A program made the translations under genes and the position numbers. A stretch of DNA of 64,000 nt from Calothrix sp. PCC 6303 (GTDB lineage: Bacteria; Cyanobacteriota; Cyanobacteriia; Cyanobacteriales; Nostocaceae). A model generated the notes under the pieces. That model ran no database searches. It worked only from the letters and a program-made list of their open reading frames with translations, and was not told where the DNA came from. How positions within the stretch are numbered: the stretch's first letter is position 1; each line of letters starts with the position of its first letter. Below are positions 26,113 to 33,666 of this stretch, in pieces. The stretch covers positions 3,286,001-3,350,000 of the forward strand of contig NC_019751.1 in assembly GCF_000317435.1 (NCBI RefSeq). Direction: 5' to 3'.

Positions 26113-26367
26113 TTAAGCGCCGAACAAAGCAATAACGATTCCAACCAGCGTCGTGGCGACAATGATGATGATCAATACCCACGGTTGTAAAATCGTTATA
26201 GGATGGAACATCTGCCGACATTTGGGACAGCGATAATCTCCCATCGGTGCCGCCCAATATCGCCGCCACGTAATGGGAAAAGCCGTTTGGCAATGGGGGC
26301 AAACTAACTGTCCCGCAAAGGTGGTTTTTGGGTGGTGAGAATTTTGATGATCTTTGCGTAGACTCAT
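26113..26367 (-). CDS. Small zinc-ribbon membrane protein
   Basis: An 84-residue protein. Two Cys pairs (CPHC at about 23-26 and CPKC at about 47-50) form a rubredoxin-like zinc ribbon, and one C-terminal helix follows (VLIIIIVATTLVGIVIALFG). The ATG overlaps the stop of the PspC gene (ATGA), so it is translated after it. Function unknown; a sensor or assembly role with the PspC protein is possible. Confidence 0.7.
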   Translation of the reverse strand: MSLRKDHQNSHHPKTTFAGQLVCPHCQTAFPITWRRYWAAPMGDYRCPKCRQMFHPITILQPWVLIIIIVATTLVGIVIALFGA

Positions 26368-26942
26368 GATTGTTCTCCTACAGGTTGTTGAGATCGCGGT
26401 TCGATGGGGAATGCCAACCAACACCAAAAGTAGAGAAAAATAAATCCAGGGATGACGATCGCTAAAATAACGGTAACAATTCGGACACCCATGATTGGTA
26501 AATTCCATAGCTGAGAAAGGGCATAACACATGCCTGCGAAAACTTTATGACGACTGCGATAAAATATAGCCCTTGGTATGACGGGAGTATTGGACTGCGA
26601 TCGCTTGACCTTGAGAATCAAAGAAATCAGGAGTCCGATCGCACCGAAAATGGCTGATGGAATAGCGAAAATCGCCAGCCAGTGAGCCATGAACATTCCC
26701 GAAATCACGTCTCCAAGCCAAGATGAGGACGGACAAATAAAGCGAACTGCTTCTGCTGAACAACCAAAGCGTTCAGCTAAACCCATCCCTCCCCAAGTGA
26801 CTAGGAATGGAAAAATTCCGTAGAGGATACATATACTCAACAAAAATAAATGTCCACGGGTGGTAAGCGATCGCGTCATGGAGATAGCTGCAAGTGCTGG
26901 TCCAATAAGCAACAGGATTGAAATCAAAGGCAAGTAAATCAT
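26364..26942 (-). CDS. PspC-domain membrane protein
   Basis: A 192-residue protein. Four hydrophobic helices fill the first 120 residues. The C-terminal 55 residues are a PspC domain: FYRSRHKVFAGMCYALSQLWNLPIMGVRIVTVILAIVIPG...YFWCWLAFP (matching the family's G.C.GLA..f...v.lvRi...l). PspC proteins signal envelope stress in many bacteria; in cyanobacteria the role is undefined. It is coupled to the zinc-ribbon gene, and a bactofilin-like membrane protein is encoded upstream. Confidence 0.75.
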   Translation of the reverse strand: MIYLPLISILLLIGPALAAISMTRSLTTRGHLFLLSICILYGIFPFLVTWGGMGLAERFGCSAEAVRFICPSSSWLGDVISGMFMAHWLAIFAIPSAIFGAIGLLISLILKVKRSQSNTPVIPRAIFYRSRHKVFAGMCYALSQLWNLPIMGVRIVTVILAIVIPGFIFLYFWCWLAFPIEPRSQQPVGEQS

Positions 26943-26965
26943 AGATTTTCTTAAACTTAAATAAG

Positions 26966-27114
26966 GTGAGTTCGACGGAACCTAACCCCAACCCCTTCCC
27001 TACAAGGGAAGGGGCTAAAAGTGGAGAATTGAGTGAAAAAATAAGGGTTTTAAGCCTCTCCCCGACACGGGGAGAGGTTTGGAGAGGGGTTATTCCAAAT
27101 CCATCGAACTCACG
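26966..27114. mobile_element. MITE-like element with GTGAGTTCGA ends
   Basis: A 149-bp element bounded by inverted repeats GTGAGTTCGACGGA / TCCATCGAACTCAC, with a 9-bp direct repeat TTAAATAAG on both sides (26957-26965 and 27115-27123). Inside are two strong hairpins, CCCCTTCCC...GGGAAGGGG and CCTCTCCCC...GGGGAGAGG. It has no ORF. It separates the PspC gene from the bactofilin-like gene. Confidence 0.8.
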
Positions 27115-27194
27115 TTAAATAAGGTCAAATGATAGATGGGATTTGTAACTCAATCTCCTGATCCGTAGCCACAAGTAAAGTCAGGAGAATGCCC

Positions 27195-28067
27195 TCACTC
27201 AGTCGCTATTTGAGGTTTTTCTCTACCAAGTTTCCACAGCAAGATGACACCCAAGCCGAACATATTGACTAGGAAAACTATTAACCCTCCGAAAAATGGA
27301 ATGAGGGTCAGAATAGTCACGACTGCCAAACCTACCAAAAACTGCTGCTGTAACGACCAATTACGATTACTGACTAGGCTTTGACCAACAAAAACTGCCA
27401 CAGCTAATGATCCTACTAGAGAAGTAACGATCGCAGTCAGGCTTAGTAGTGGAATCAAGGGAATACCAATAAGCGTAATTGCTAGAAACACACTCATAAA
27501 GATAATGCCGACAATTCCCCCCAGTCCCCATAGGGCAGTTAAACCGGGGTGTTGACGCAACTTTGTCGCTAAATTTGGTATAAACTGTGGGCTAGTATTT
27601 AAAATAATCAGTCCGAGAATAGCTGCGACTACGGCGGCACTAATTCTAAAAATGGCATTGAAGAAATACTGAGCGAAGAAGCTAATTCTGACTCGATTGG
27701 AACCATCCATCATCCCATGTCTATCGCTGAATGTAGTACGCTCACCACCAACGATCGCACCTTCTTCTTGTACGATTTTGCCGCCAAAGGAGTAAGCATC
27801 AGCTTCAACCCGCGCTCCTTTTCTCAGGATGACATCCCCGCCAAATGCGATCGCAGTATCCAAAACTCTGGCATTAGGCAATACTGTCACACTCCCCCCA
27901 AAAGCCAAGGCATTTTCCACAACTTGATTCTCTGGTACGGTGACGCTACCACCAAAGCGAATCAGGTTGGTATTGTTGATATTGATGTCAGTCTGTGCTA
28001 GGGCATTACCTGCAAATATTAAGCTGATGCTGGCGATAAAAGCCAGAATTAATTGTTGCCATTTCAT
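27195..28067 (-). CDS. Bactofilin-like repeat protein with signal peptide and membrane domain
   Basis: A 290-residue protein. The signal peptide (LAFIASISLIFAGNALA) is followed by a short beta-helical repeat region (about 35-115), with repeats of the form ALAFGGSVTVLPNARV / AIAFGGDVILRKGARV / AYSFGGKIVQEEGAIV, as in polymer-forming or bactofilin-like domains. Four hydrophobic helices follow from about residue 135. AAGGA lies before the ATG. Such fusions are frequent near PspC-type envelope-stress genes. The exact role is unknown. Confidence 0.7.
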   Translation of the reverse strand: MKWQQLILAFIASISLIFAGNALAQTDININNTNLIRFGGSVTVPENQVVENALAFGGSVTVLPNARVLDTAIAFGGDVILRKGARVEADAYSFGGKIVQEEGAIVGGERTTFSDRHGMMDGSNRVRISFFAQYFFNAIFRISAAVVAAILGLIILNTSPQFIPNLATKLRQHPGLTALWGLGGIVGIIFMSVFLAITLIGIPLIPLLSLTAIVTSLVGSLAVAVFVGQSLVSNRNWSLQQQFLVGLAVVTILTLIPFFGGLIVFLVNMFGLGVILLWKLGREKPQIATE

Positions 28068-28410
28068 AGATTTTATCCTTAGTAATTACAAGAATCATGA
28101 TGAATTCGCTTCATTGGATAGTTGCATTCGCCGCAAACTCAGCCATCCCCAAAAGCAGCAAAGCGACGACGATTCAGCATTAGTATTTAGGAATTAGATA
28201 TATTTAAAAATCGGCGATATCACAAAGTGGTTGCCAAGGGCATCGCTAACACTAAAACTGAGCTAATAATAAATGAAATTTGCTCTACCTGAATCTACCC
28301 CAGGGATTGAACCAACCAAAATATCCCAACAGTTCCATTCCATAATTATCGAGTTTTGAACAGAAATACATGGTACGATCAGATAGATTGGCAAAAATGC
28401 ACAGCCACCT
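28068..28410. other. Gap with a degenerate permease 3' end and a direct repeat
   Basis: Bases 28119-28165 (AGTTGCATTCGCCGC...CCCCAAAAGCAGCAAAGC) are a degenerate copy of the 3' end of the ABC permease gene at 32560-32625. They run into a repeat whose second copy is at 29106-29206. The rest, to 28410, holds only the upstream region of the DUF433 gene. Confidence 0.6.
28128..28246. repeat. Direct repeat flanking the first DUF433/DUF5615 pair, left copy
   Basis: It shares about 85 nearly identical bases with 29106-29206 in the same orientation, including GGAATTAGATATATTTAAAA and AGTGGTTGCCAAGGGCATCG. The left copy has 13 extra bases (CATTAGTATTTAG). The two copies bracket exactly the forward toxin-antitoxin-like pair. 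Confidence 0.85.
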
Positions 28411-28641
28411 ATGAATTACAGAAATTACATCACAATCGAACCCAATAAACGCGGTGGTAAGCCTTGTGTACGTGGCTTGCGAATTACAGTTTATGAGGTG
28501 CTTGAATACCTAGCTTCCGAGATGACCGAAGCAGAAATTCTTGATGATTTTCCCGATCTAACGCGAGAAGATTTAAAAGCTTGTATTGCTTATGCGGCTG
28601 ACCGTGAACGTCGGCTGATGATTTCGACCTTATCAGCATGA
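28411..28641 (+). CDS. DUF433 antitoxin-like DNA-binding protein (pair 1)
   Basis: A 76-residue protein. The DUF433 pattern is clear: PNKRGGKPCVRGLRITVYEVLEYLASEMTEAEILDDFPDLTREDLKACIAYAADRE. It is a short helix-turn-helix that probably binds the operon promoter and neutralises the PIN-like protein made from the next gene (VapB-type role, by family). It overlaps that gene by 4 bases (ATGA). Confidence 0.85.
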   Translation: MNYRNYITIEPNKRGGKPCVRGLRITVYEVLEYLASEMTEAEILDDFPDLTREDLKACIAYAADRERRLMISTLSA

Positions 28642-28970
28642 AATTACTGTTTGATGAAAACTTATCCCCTAAATTATCCACCCGCTTGAGCGATCTTTTT
28701 CCAGGCTCGCTTCATGTTAGGGATGTAGGTATGAAAGCAACAATAGACCCGATAGTTTGGAATTATGCAAAAGACAATGATTTGATGATCGTCTCGAAAG
28801 ATGCTGATATGCACGATCTGAGTTTAGTGTTTGGGAATCCCCCAAAAGTCATCTGGCTTAGACTTGGAAACTGTTCTACCTTACAAATTGAAAATTTACT
28901 GCGTAGGGAGTTCAGCATGATCAAATTATTTTATGAAGATGAAAATTCATCATTGCTTGCCCTCTCATAA
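28638..28970 (+). CDS. DUF5615 PIN-like toxin candidate (pair 1)
   Basis: A 110-residue protein. It begins MKLLFDENLSPKLSTRL, with the first acidic residues of a PIN-like Mut7-C/DUF5615 fold. It continues with HVRDVGM, IVWNYAKDNDLMIVSKDADMHDL (second acidic cluster) and KVIWLRLGN. It is probably a metal-dependent RNase controlled by the DUF433 partner. Nuclease activity of this family is inferred from the fold. Confidence 0.83.
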   Translation: MKLLFDENLSPKLSTRLSDLFPGSLHVRDVGMKATIDPIVWNYAKDNDLMIVSKDADMHDLSLVFGNPPKVIWLRLGNCSTLQIENLLRREFSMIKLFYEDENSSLLALS

Positions 28971-29105
28971 TTAGTAAAGGATGACATACTTACAGAATTA
29001 TTAGTAAAGCAAATAAATGTTTACTTTACTAGAGATATTAAAAAAAGTTAAGCCTACCCACGAAGAATCTTTGAATCGAGATTTGCGTTTACAGAAGCAG
29101 CGATC

Positions 29106-29206
29106 GCAAACTCTAAAATCTCCAAAAGCAGCAAAGCAAAGACGATTCAGGAATTAGATATATTTAAAAATCGGCGATACCACAAAGTGGTTGCCAAGGG
29201 CATCGC
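29106..29206. repeat. Direct repeat flanking the first DUF433/DUF5615 pair, right copy
   Basis: Second copy of the repeat at 28128-28246. Its left part (GCGATCGCAAACT...CCAAAAGCAGCAAAGC, from 29100) again resembles the end of the permease gene at 32560-32625. Its right end abuts the stop of the next gene, which is on the opposite strand. Confidence 0.85.
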
Positions 29207-29208
29207 AA

Positions 29209-29601
29209 TCAACTTTTACCATACTCTTGTACGAAAAAAATCTGTCCAACTGCTTTTATATTTTGCTTCATAACCCGCAACAAACGATTCTCTAAGGTTC
29301 GACTATCCTCATCCAAAAAATCAATTATTGCCTTGACTTTCCCAGCATAATCACGATCGTGTTTAAAAATAATCATGCCAGCATGATTTGGTGCAGTGCG
29401 ATGTAGATCGATAAAATCTTGACGATTTTCCGTAATCAAAATGCGACCTGTCGCTGTGGCATACTGCAAAACAACATCGTCAGGAATCCCTTGATTTGCT
29501 TGACCTGCTTCGTAGGAAGTTAATACATCGTGTCCCTCCGATCTGAGTAAGTTTACCATTGCGATCGGAAAATTTTCATTTGAGTAAAATTGTAATGCCA
29601 T
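29209..29601 (-). CDS. DUF5615 PIN-like toxin candidate (pair 2)
   Basis: A 130-residue protein. MALQFYSNENFPIAMVNLLRSEGHDVLTSYEAGQANQGIPDDVVLQYATATGRILITENRQDFIDLHR carries the DUF5615 fold, with acidic positions at the N-terminus (NEN in place of DEN) and in ITENRQDF. The Asp-to-Asn change at the first position may weaken catalysis. The start overlaps the stop of the DUF433 gene by one base (TAATG). It is not closely similar to the toxin of pair 1, so the two pairs were acquired separately. Confidence 0.8.
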   Translation of the reverse strand: MALQFYSNENFPIAMVNLLRSEGHDVLTSYEAGQANQGIPDDVVLQYATATGRILITENRQDFIDLHRTAPNHAGMIIFKHDRDYAGKVKAIIDFLDEDSRTLENRLLRVMKQNIKAVGQIFFVQEYGKS

Positions 29602-29918
29602 TAAACTAAATCATCTTGGGCAATTTCTTGATCGATTTGTTCAGGATTTTGTTCGTAGTAATGCCAAGCTGCACTTAAATCTTCCGCAGTCAATCCAGGA
29701 TAATTTGCCAATAATTCTTCATCCGGCGCACCTTGTTGACGATATGCTACCAAAGTCCATACGGGAATTCGTGTATTTCTAATTCGTGCTTGTCCCCCGC
29801 AAACTCCAGGTGTAATCTGAATCGGATTTTGCAACATTTGCACGTAATTTAATGCTTGGTCAACTAATTCCTCTGGTAAAGCTGCAATTACTTCGAGCAG
29901 TTGAGTCCTCTTATTCAT
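29601..29918 (-). CDS. DUF433 antitoxin-like protein (pair 2)
   Basis: A 105-residue protein. An N-terminal helix (TQLLEVIAALPEELVDQALNYVQML) precedes the DUF433 part (ITPGVCGGQARIRNTRIPVWTLVAYRQQGAPDEELLANYPGLTAEDLSAAWHYYEQNPEQID). It is longer than the partner in pair 1. It is transcribed first, then the PIN-like gene. Likely role: antitoxin and autorepressor. Confidence 0.85.
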   Translation of the reverse strand: MNKRTQLLEVIAALPEELVDQALNYVQMLQNPIQITPGVCGGQARIRNTRIPVWTLVAYRQQGAPDEELLANYPGLTAEDLSAAWHYYEQNPEQIDQEIAQDDLV

Positions 29919-30147
29919 AACAACAAAATCTCTCTCGCTTATTTCATCCTAACTTGAAATTTTATAGTAACTATCCTATTGTGTGGACTTTGTGGGAAAA
30001 TCCCTCAAAAAAGTTCATGCAAATTCTGTGTCCTCACCTAAAGTTGAAAATACAATTTTTCTTTTTGAGAGCATCGACTGACCAAAAGCTTCAGATCCCC
30101 AATCCTTAAGGTCAATATAGCTATAAAATGTAGGATTAGCATGGTTT

Positions 30148-32106
30148 TTAACCTATTTCAATGTTTTGAATTTCTTTAAACAGATGAACAAAATCATATG
30201 GAATAAGGGACGGCACATCATCAATTACCTTCGCTATGATCTCTAATTTTAAGTCAGGTTCTTTTTGAAACCGCTTCAGCTTATGAAAGACATTTTTCAG
30301 GGTCGCCTCTAAATGATGCCCTTGGGTATGAAGAAACCATTTAGGCAAGTTGATGATTTGTCCACCGAGGTATTGACAGGGCAATGTTTCATCTTCTAAC
30401 GCTAGCAAATCAACTTTCACTTTATTTACTACAAAATCAGCGATCTCTTGAAGTCGAGTGCTATCGAATGTGGCAAAATTGATGTAGGTTTCATGCTGAC
30501 TAAGCCCAATTTCACTACGTTCTATCCACTTTTCTCGCAGAAGTAAAGCTGCCACAAGAACTGGATCAAGAATATAATTTTCGATACTGTAACGTTTTTC
30601 TTTTCCAATAACTTTTATGCGTTCGTTACTAGAATTAGTTAGATCCCAATCAATGATTCCATAAACTGTTCGGCTACCTCCCTTTTCTAATTGATTGACA
30701 ACATTTTTTACTTGATCACAATTACCGTTTCCTCCAACTCCAGATGCGATGAAGTTAAGTGATACCTCAGAAATTAAATGCTCTCTTAGCTTTTCGTACA
30801 ATTGCTCATAAAATCGAACATCATATTGGCTCTCAACAAATACTTGGCGACGATTCTCATAATCTATACTTAAAGTTGGAACCCCAGTAGTCAGGATAGA
30901 TAGGGCTTTATCTTTTGTACTCTTTTGCATCCGCTTTTGATCAGCTTTATACATCGCATATAAAGATTCCTCTGGTGATAGAGCTACTGTTGAAGGTGAA
31001 TGTGTGGTTAAAATCACCTTAATCCCGTGGCGATTGACCAGCACATCTTGAATGGTTCGTAAAAGAGATTGAGTCATTGAGGGATGCAAAGGAGCATCAA
31101 TTTCATCAAATAATAGAATCTTTGGATAATCTACAATTTGACGACGATCCCCTGCATAGTAGAGACACAATGCAAAAGACATCAAAACTCTTTCGCCTGA
31201 AGACAGATCATTGAACTTTACTTGTGAGTTCCTGATTCTATCAGTGAGAATTGGCTCGTAAGGTCGATCTTCATATTTCGGTGGTTGGTTAATCCTAAAA
31301 TCGAGATTTGCCGTTTCAAGAACACTATTTACAAATTCCCAAGGTGGTTCTCCATATTTGTCTAAGAATTCCTCCTCAGTTAAGAAGCTAACAGATTCAC
31401 CTTCAGAATTTGCCACGAACCTAAGGCGATTATTGAGCCAGTTCCTTTGATAGTCCGCGAAGAGTCTGCCAAATGACTGCTGAAACATGTCAACAGGTTG
31501 CCAACTTCTGGGAAAGTAATTGTAAAAGTCATCTTCTTCAAAAGCAAATAGGGGAATATTAGTATTACTCTGAAAGAGATCAACCAATCGTCGTCGATTG
31601 ATTGGATCGTTTTGTATAAATCTGTTGGTGACGTTTTGATTTACTGAAGAAGCTACATTTTGAATCGCTTGACAAATTTGATTTGCCTGTTCTGAGTTGC
31701 TACCTCTTGAAATCAACTTTTCTGGTGTGAGGCTTATGATTTCATGCGTCTTAAGATTATCTAAGTCGGATCTATTAAATTGCTGAAGAGTTTGAGAAAT
31801 CTGGGGACGAAATTCTTTTATATGTTGAGAAATTTCATTCCAAAACCCATATCTTTCTTGAGTAATTTGGTAAGGCGCAAAAGCACCTGTATCTTGTGGA
31901 ATAAGGTTCGTCCAATCGAAGCGACGAATAGGGCGTGTTTGATTATTTACTACTATATCGTCAATTTGCATTGAGCCATTTTCAATTGCCTCTAGCAGAT
32001 GACTCTTCCCTGCGCCATTCACCCCTGTGAGAACTACGAAATTTGGTAGTTCCGTTTCTGGGAAAGAAGCTATTGATTTGTGAATCTTGAGAAATGACAA
32101 TCTCAT
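30148..32106 (-). CDS. AAA ATPase fused to TOPRIM-like (DUF4435/OLD-type) domain, candidate phage defence
   Basis: A 652-residue protein from ATG 32106. Walker A is GVNGAGKS (28-35). A long insertion follows, then an ABC-like signature LSSGERVLMSFALCLYYAG, Walker B KILLFDEIDAPLHP, and a switch His in LTTHSPSTVALSP. The C-terminal part has FVESQYDVRFYEQL, FIASGVGGNGNCDQVKNVV, YGIIDWDLTNSS and YSIENYILDP, the acidic layout of a TOPRIM/DUF4435 nuclease. The order matches OLD nucleases and fused PARIS (AriA-AriB-like) proteins. A longer frame from 32172 overlaps the integrase remnant and is less likely. It stands alone, with the dead integrase gene divergent from it. Confidence 0.8.
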   Translation of the reverse strand: MRLSFLKIHKSIASFPETELPNFVVLTGVNGAGKSHLLEAIENGSMQIDDIVVNNQTRPIRRFDWTNLIPQDTGAFAPYQITQERYGFWNEISQHIKEFRPQISQTLQQFNRSDLDNLKTHEIISLTPEKLISRGSNSEQANQICQAIQNVASSVNQNVTNRFIQNDPINRRRLVDLFQSNTNIPLFAFEEDDFYNYFPRSWQPVDMFQQSFGRLFADYQRNWLNNRLRFVANSEGESVSFLTEEEFLDKYGEPPWEFVNSVLETANLDFRINQPPKYEDRPYEPILTDRIRNSQVKFNDLSSGERVLMSFALCLYYAGDRRQIVDYPKILLFDEIDAPLHPSMTQSLLRTIQDVLVNRHGIKVILTTHSPSTVALSPEESLYAMYKADQKRMQKSTKDKALSILTTGVPTLSIDYENRRQVFVESQYDVRFYEQLYEKLREHLISEVSLNFIASGVGGNGNCDQVKNVVNQLEKGGSRTVYGIIDWDLTNSSNERIKVIGKEKRYSIENYILDPVLVAALLLREKWIERSEIGLSQHETYINFATFDSTRLQEIADFVVNKVKVDLLALEDETLPCQYLGGQIINLPKWFLHTQGHHLEATLKNVFHKLKRFQKEPDLKLEIIAKVIDDVPSLIPYDFVHLFKEIQNIEIG

Positions 32107-32163
32107 AATGTTTGAGAATTCCCTATTTAGAGTATTATGCGGAATTTTACCGCACAACATCCT

Positions 32164-32563
32164 ATGGAGCAACGCCCCAAAAAGTTATTAGAACAGGTGC
32201 AAGATGTTATCAGGCTTAAGCACTATTCCTACCAAACAAAAAAGACTTATATTTACTAGATTAGACGTTATATCCTCTTCCATAATAAGCGTGACCAGAA
32301 AGATATGGGAAGTGCAGAAATTGAAGAATTTTTAACCCATCTTGCGGCTAACGAAAATGTTGCTGCATCAACACCAAACCAAACACTTCATGCCGTTTTA
32401 TGTCTCTACAAAGAGGTATTAAAACAAGATTTAGATTTGAAGGTTGATGCGGTTCGTGCTAAAAAATCTAAATATTTACCAGCGACAATTACACAAAAAT
32501 GAAGTTTTGTCAATCATTCAAAAATTATCTGGCGTACATCAACTTTTAATTAAGTTTCTCTAT
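32164..32563 (+). pseudogene. Integron-integrase-like tyrosine recombinase, N-terminal remnant
   Basis: ATG 32164 opens EQRPKKLLEQVQDVIRLKHYSYQ..., the SAM-like core-binding domain of IntI-type recombinases. TAG at 32257 replaces the Trp of the usual W-I-R-R phrase (IRRYILFHNKR follows). The frame continues through ASTPNQTLHAVLCLYKEVL and shifts by one base at the A run near 32495. It runs on as NEVLSIIQKLSGVHQLLIKFLY until it meets the permease 3' end. The catalytic domain with the R-H-R-Y residues is gone. It is divergent from the ATPase-TOPRIM gene. Confidence 0.8.
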
Positions 32564-33666
32564 AGTTGCATTCGTCGCATTCCCCACCAAGCGATCGCAA
32601 ACTCGACAATTCCCAAAAGCAGCAAAGCACCGATGAGATGCCAAGTGCCAAACCAGCCTGAACCCCGCACAAATACATCCCGACAAAGTTCGATGTAATA
32701 CCGCACGGGAACTAAATAGGAAGCAATCGAAAATGGAAACGGCACTGTATTGAGGGGAAACAAAAATCCTGCCAGCAAAAAGGCAGTCAGCACTTTAATT
32801 GTGCCGATCGCTTGTACAGCCGCGCTTTGGGTGGTAGTGAAAATGCCAATGATTAATCCGAGTTGTACACTTACCCAGATGAATATGGGAGTACCAATAA
32901 TTAAGGGGGTGGGATCACCAATCACGCGCACTTGAAACAACAAAAAACCGACAATAAACAGAATTAAAGCTTCTCCCAATCCCACGAGGGTATATGCCAA
33001 GGATTTACCTAGCAATAGTTCCGAGGCACTGAGGCTAGAGGCGTAAAGCTGTAGAATTGTCCCTTGTTCTTTTTCTCGCACTAAGGCGATCGCTATCAAC
33101 AACGGCGGAAAGATGGCTAAAATCACTCCGTAACTTCCAGGTACAATAAATAATGATTCCTGTCGTCCCGGATTAAACCAGAGTCGCACTTGATAAATTA
33201 CACCAACAGAGTCAGCAATTTTATCGAGTTGGGCTTGTACAACTGACAAAGTTGTTCCCTGAATCGCCAATCTTGTTACCCGTGCGTTGATCACATCACT
33301 GCCATCAATCACAACTTGCAGATTTCCAGTTTTTCCTGCTTGTACCTCAGCAGTAAAGTCTGGTGGAATGGTGACTTGCACTTGAGCCGTTCCCCGGTCG
33401 ATCGCATCGGGAAAGCGTTCGCCTTGCCATTGTGCTGGGACAAATAAATTGGTGGCGTATAGTCGTTCAACATAACTCCGGCTGAAGCTTGTCTGATCGA
33501 GATCCCGCACCGCCAGAGCAATATTTTTCGCTTCCAGGCGAATTGCATAGCCAATAATTAGCAGGGCAATTACAGGTAAAATGAAGGCGAGGGCAACACC
33601 TAAGCGATCGCGCACAAACTGCTCTAATTCTTTGAATAATTGATTGCGAATGCGGCGAATCATCAT
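32560..33666 (-). CDS. ABC-2 type permease (YbhS-like), first permease
   Basis: A 368-residue permease. An N-terminal helix (LGVALAFILPVIALLIIGYAI) is followed by a periplasmic domain (about 45-165). Five more helices carry the REKEQGTILQLYASSLSA coupling motif. The start is ATG 33666, which overlaps the stop of the double-ATPase gene (ATGA) and has GGAGG 9 bases upstream. The long frame before it is an artefact. The stop TAG (32560-32562) lies exactly at the border with integrase-derived DNA. It pairs with the second permease at 19996-21120. Confidence 0.87.
   Translation of the reverse strand: MMIRRIRNQLFKELEQFVRDRLGVALAFILPVIALLIIGYAIRLEAKNIALAVRDLDQTSFSRSYVERLYATNLFVPAQWQGERFPDAIDRGTAQVQVTIPPDFTAEVQAGKTGNLQVVIDGSDVINARVTRLAIQGTTLSVVQAQLDKIADSVGVIYQVRLWFNPGRQESLFIVPGSYGVILAIFPPLLIAIALVREKEQGTILQLYASSLSASELLLGKSLAYTLVGLGEALILFIVGFLLFQVRVIGDPTPLIIGTPIFIWVSVQLGLIIGIFTTTQSAAVQAIGTIKVLTAFLLAGFLFPLNTVPFPFSIASYLVPVRYYIELCRDVFVRGSGWFGTWHLIGALLLLGIVEFAIAWWGMRRMQL

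Noticed and set aside
30148-32106. Calling the ATPase-TOPRIM protein a standard two-gene PARIS or Septu system
   Set aside because: There is no separate second effector gene; both parts are in one frame, and the neighbours are toxin-antitoxin genes and an integrase remnant.
32305-32502. 65-residue ORF as an independent gene
   Set aside because: It is the middle part of the broken integrase, between its stop codon and frameshift.
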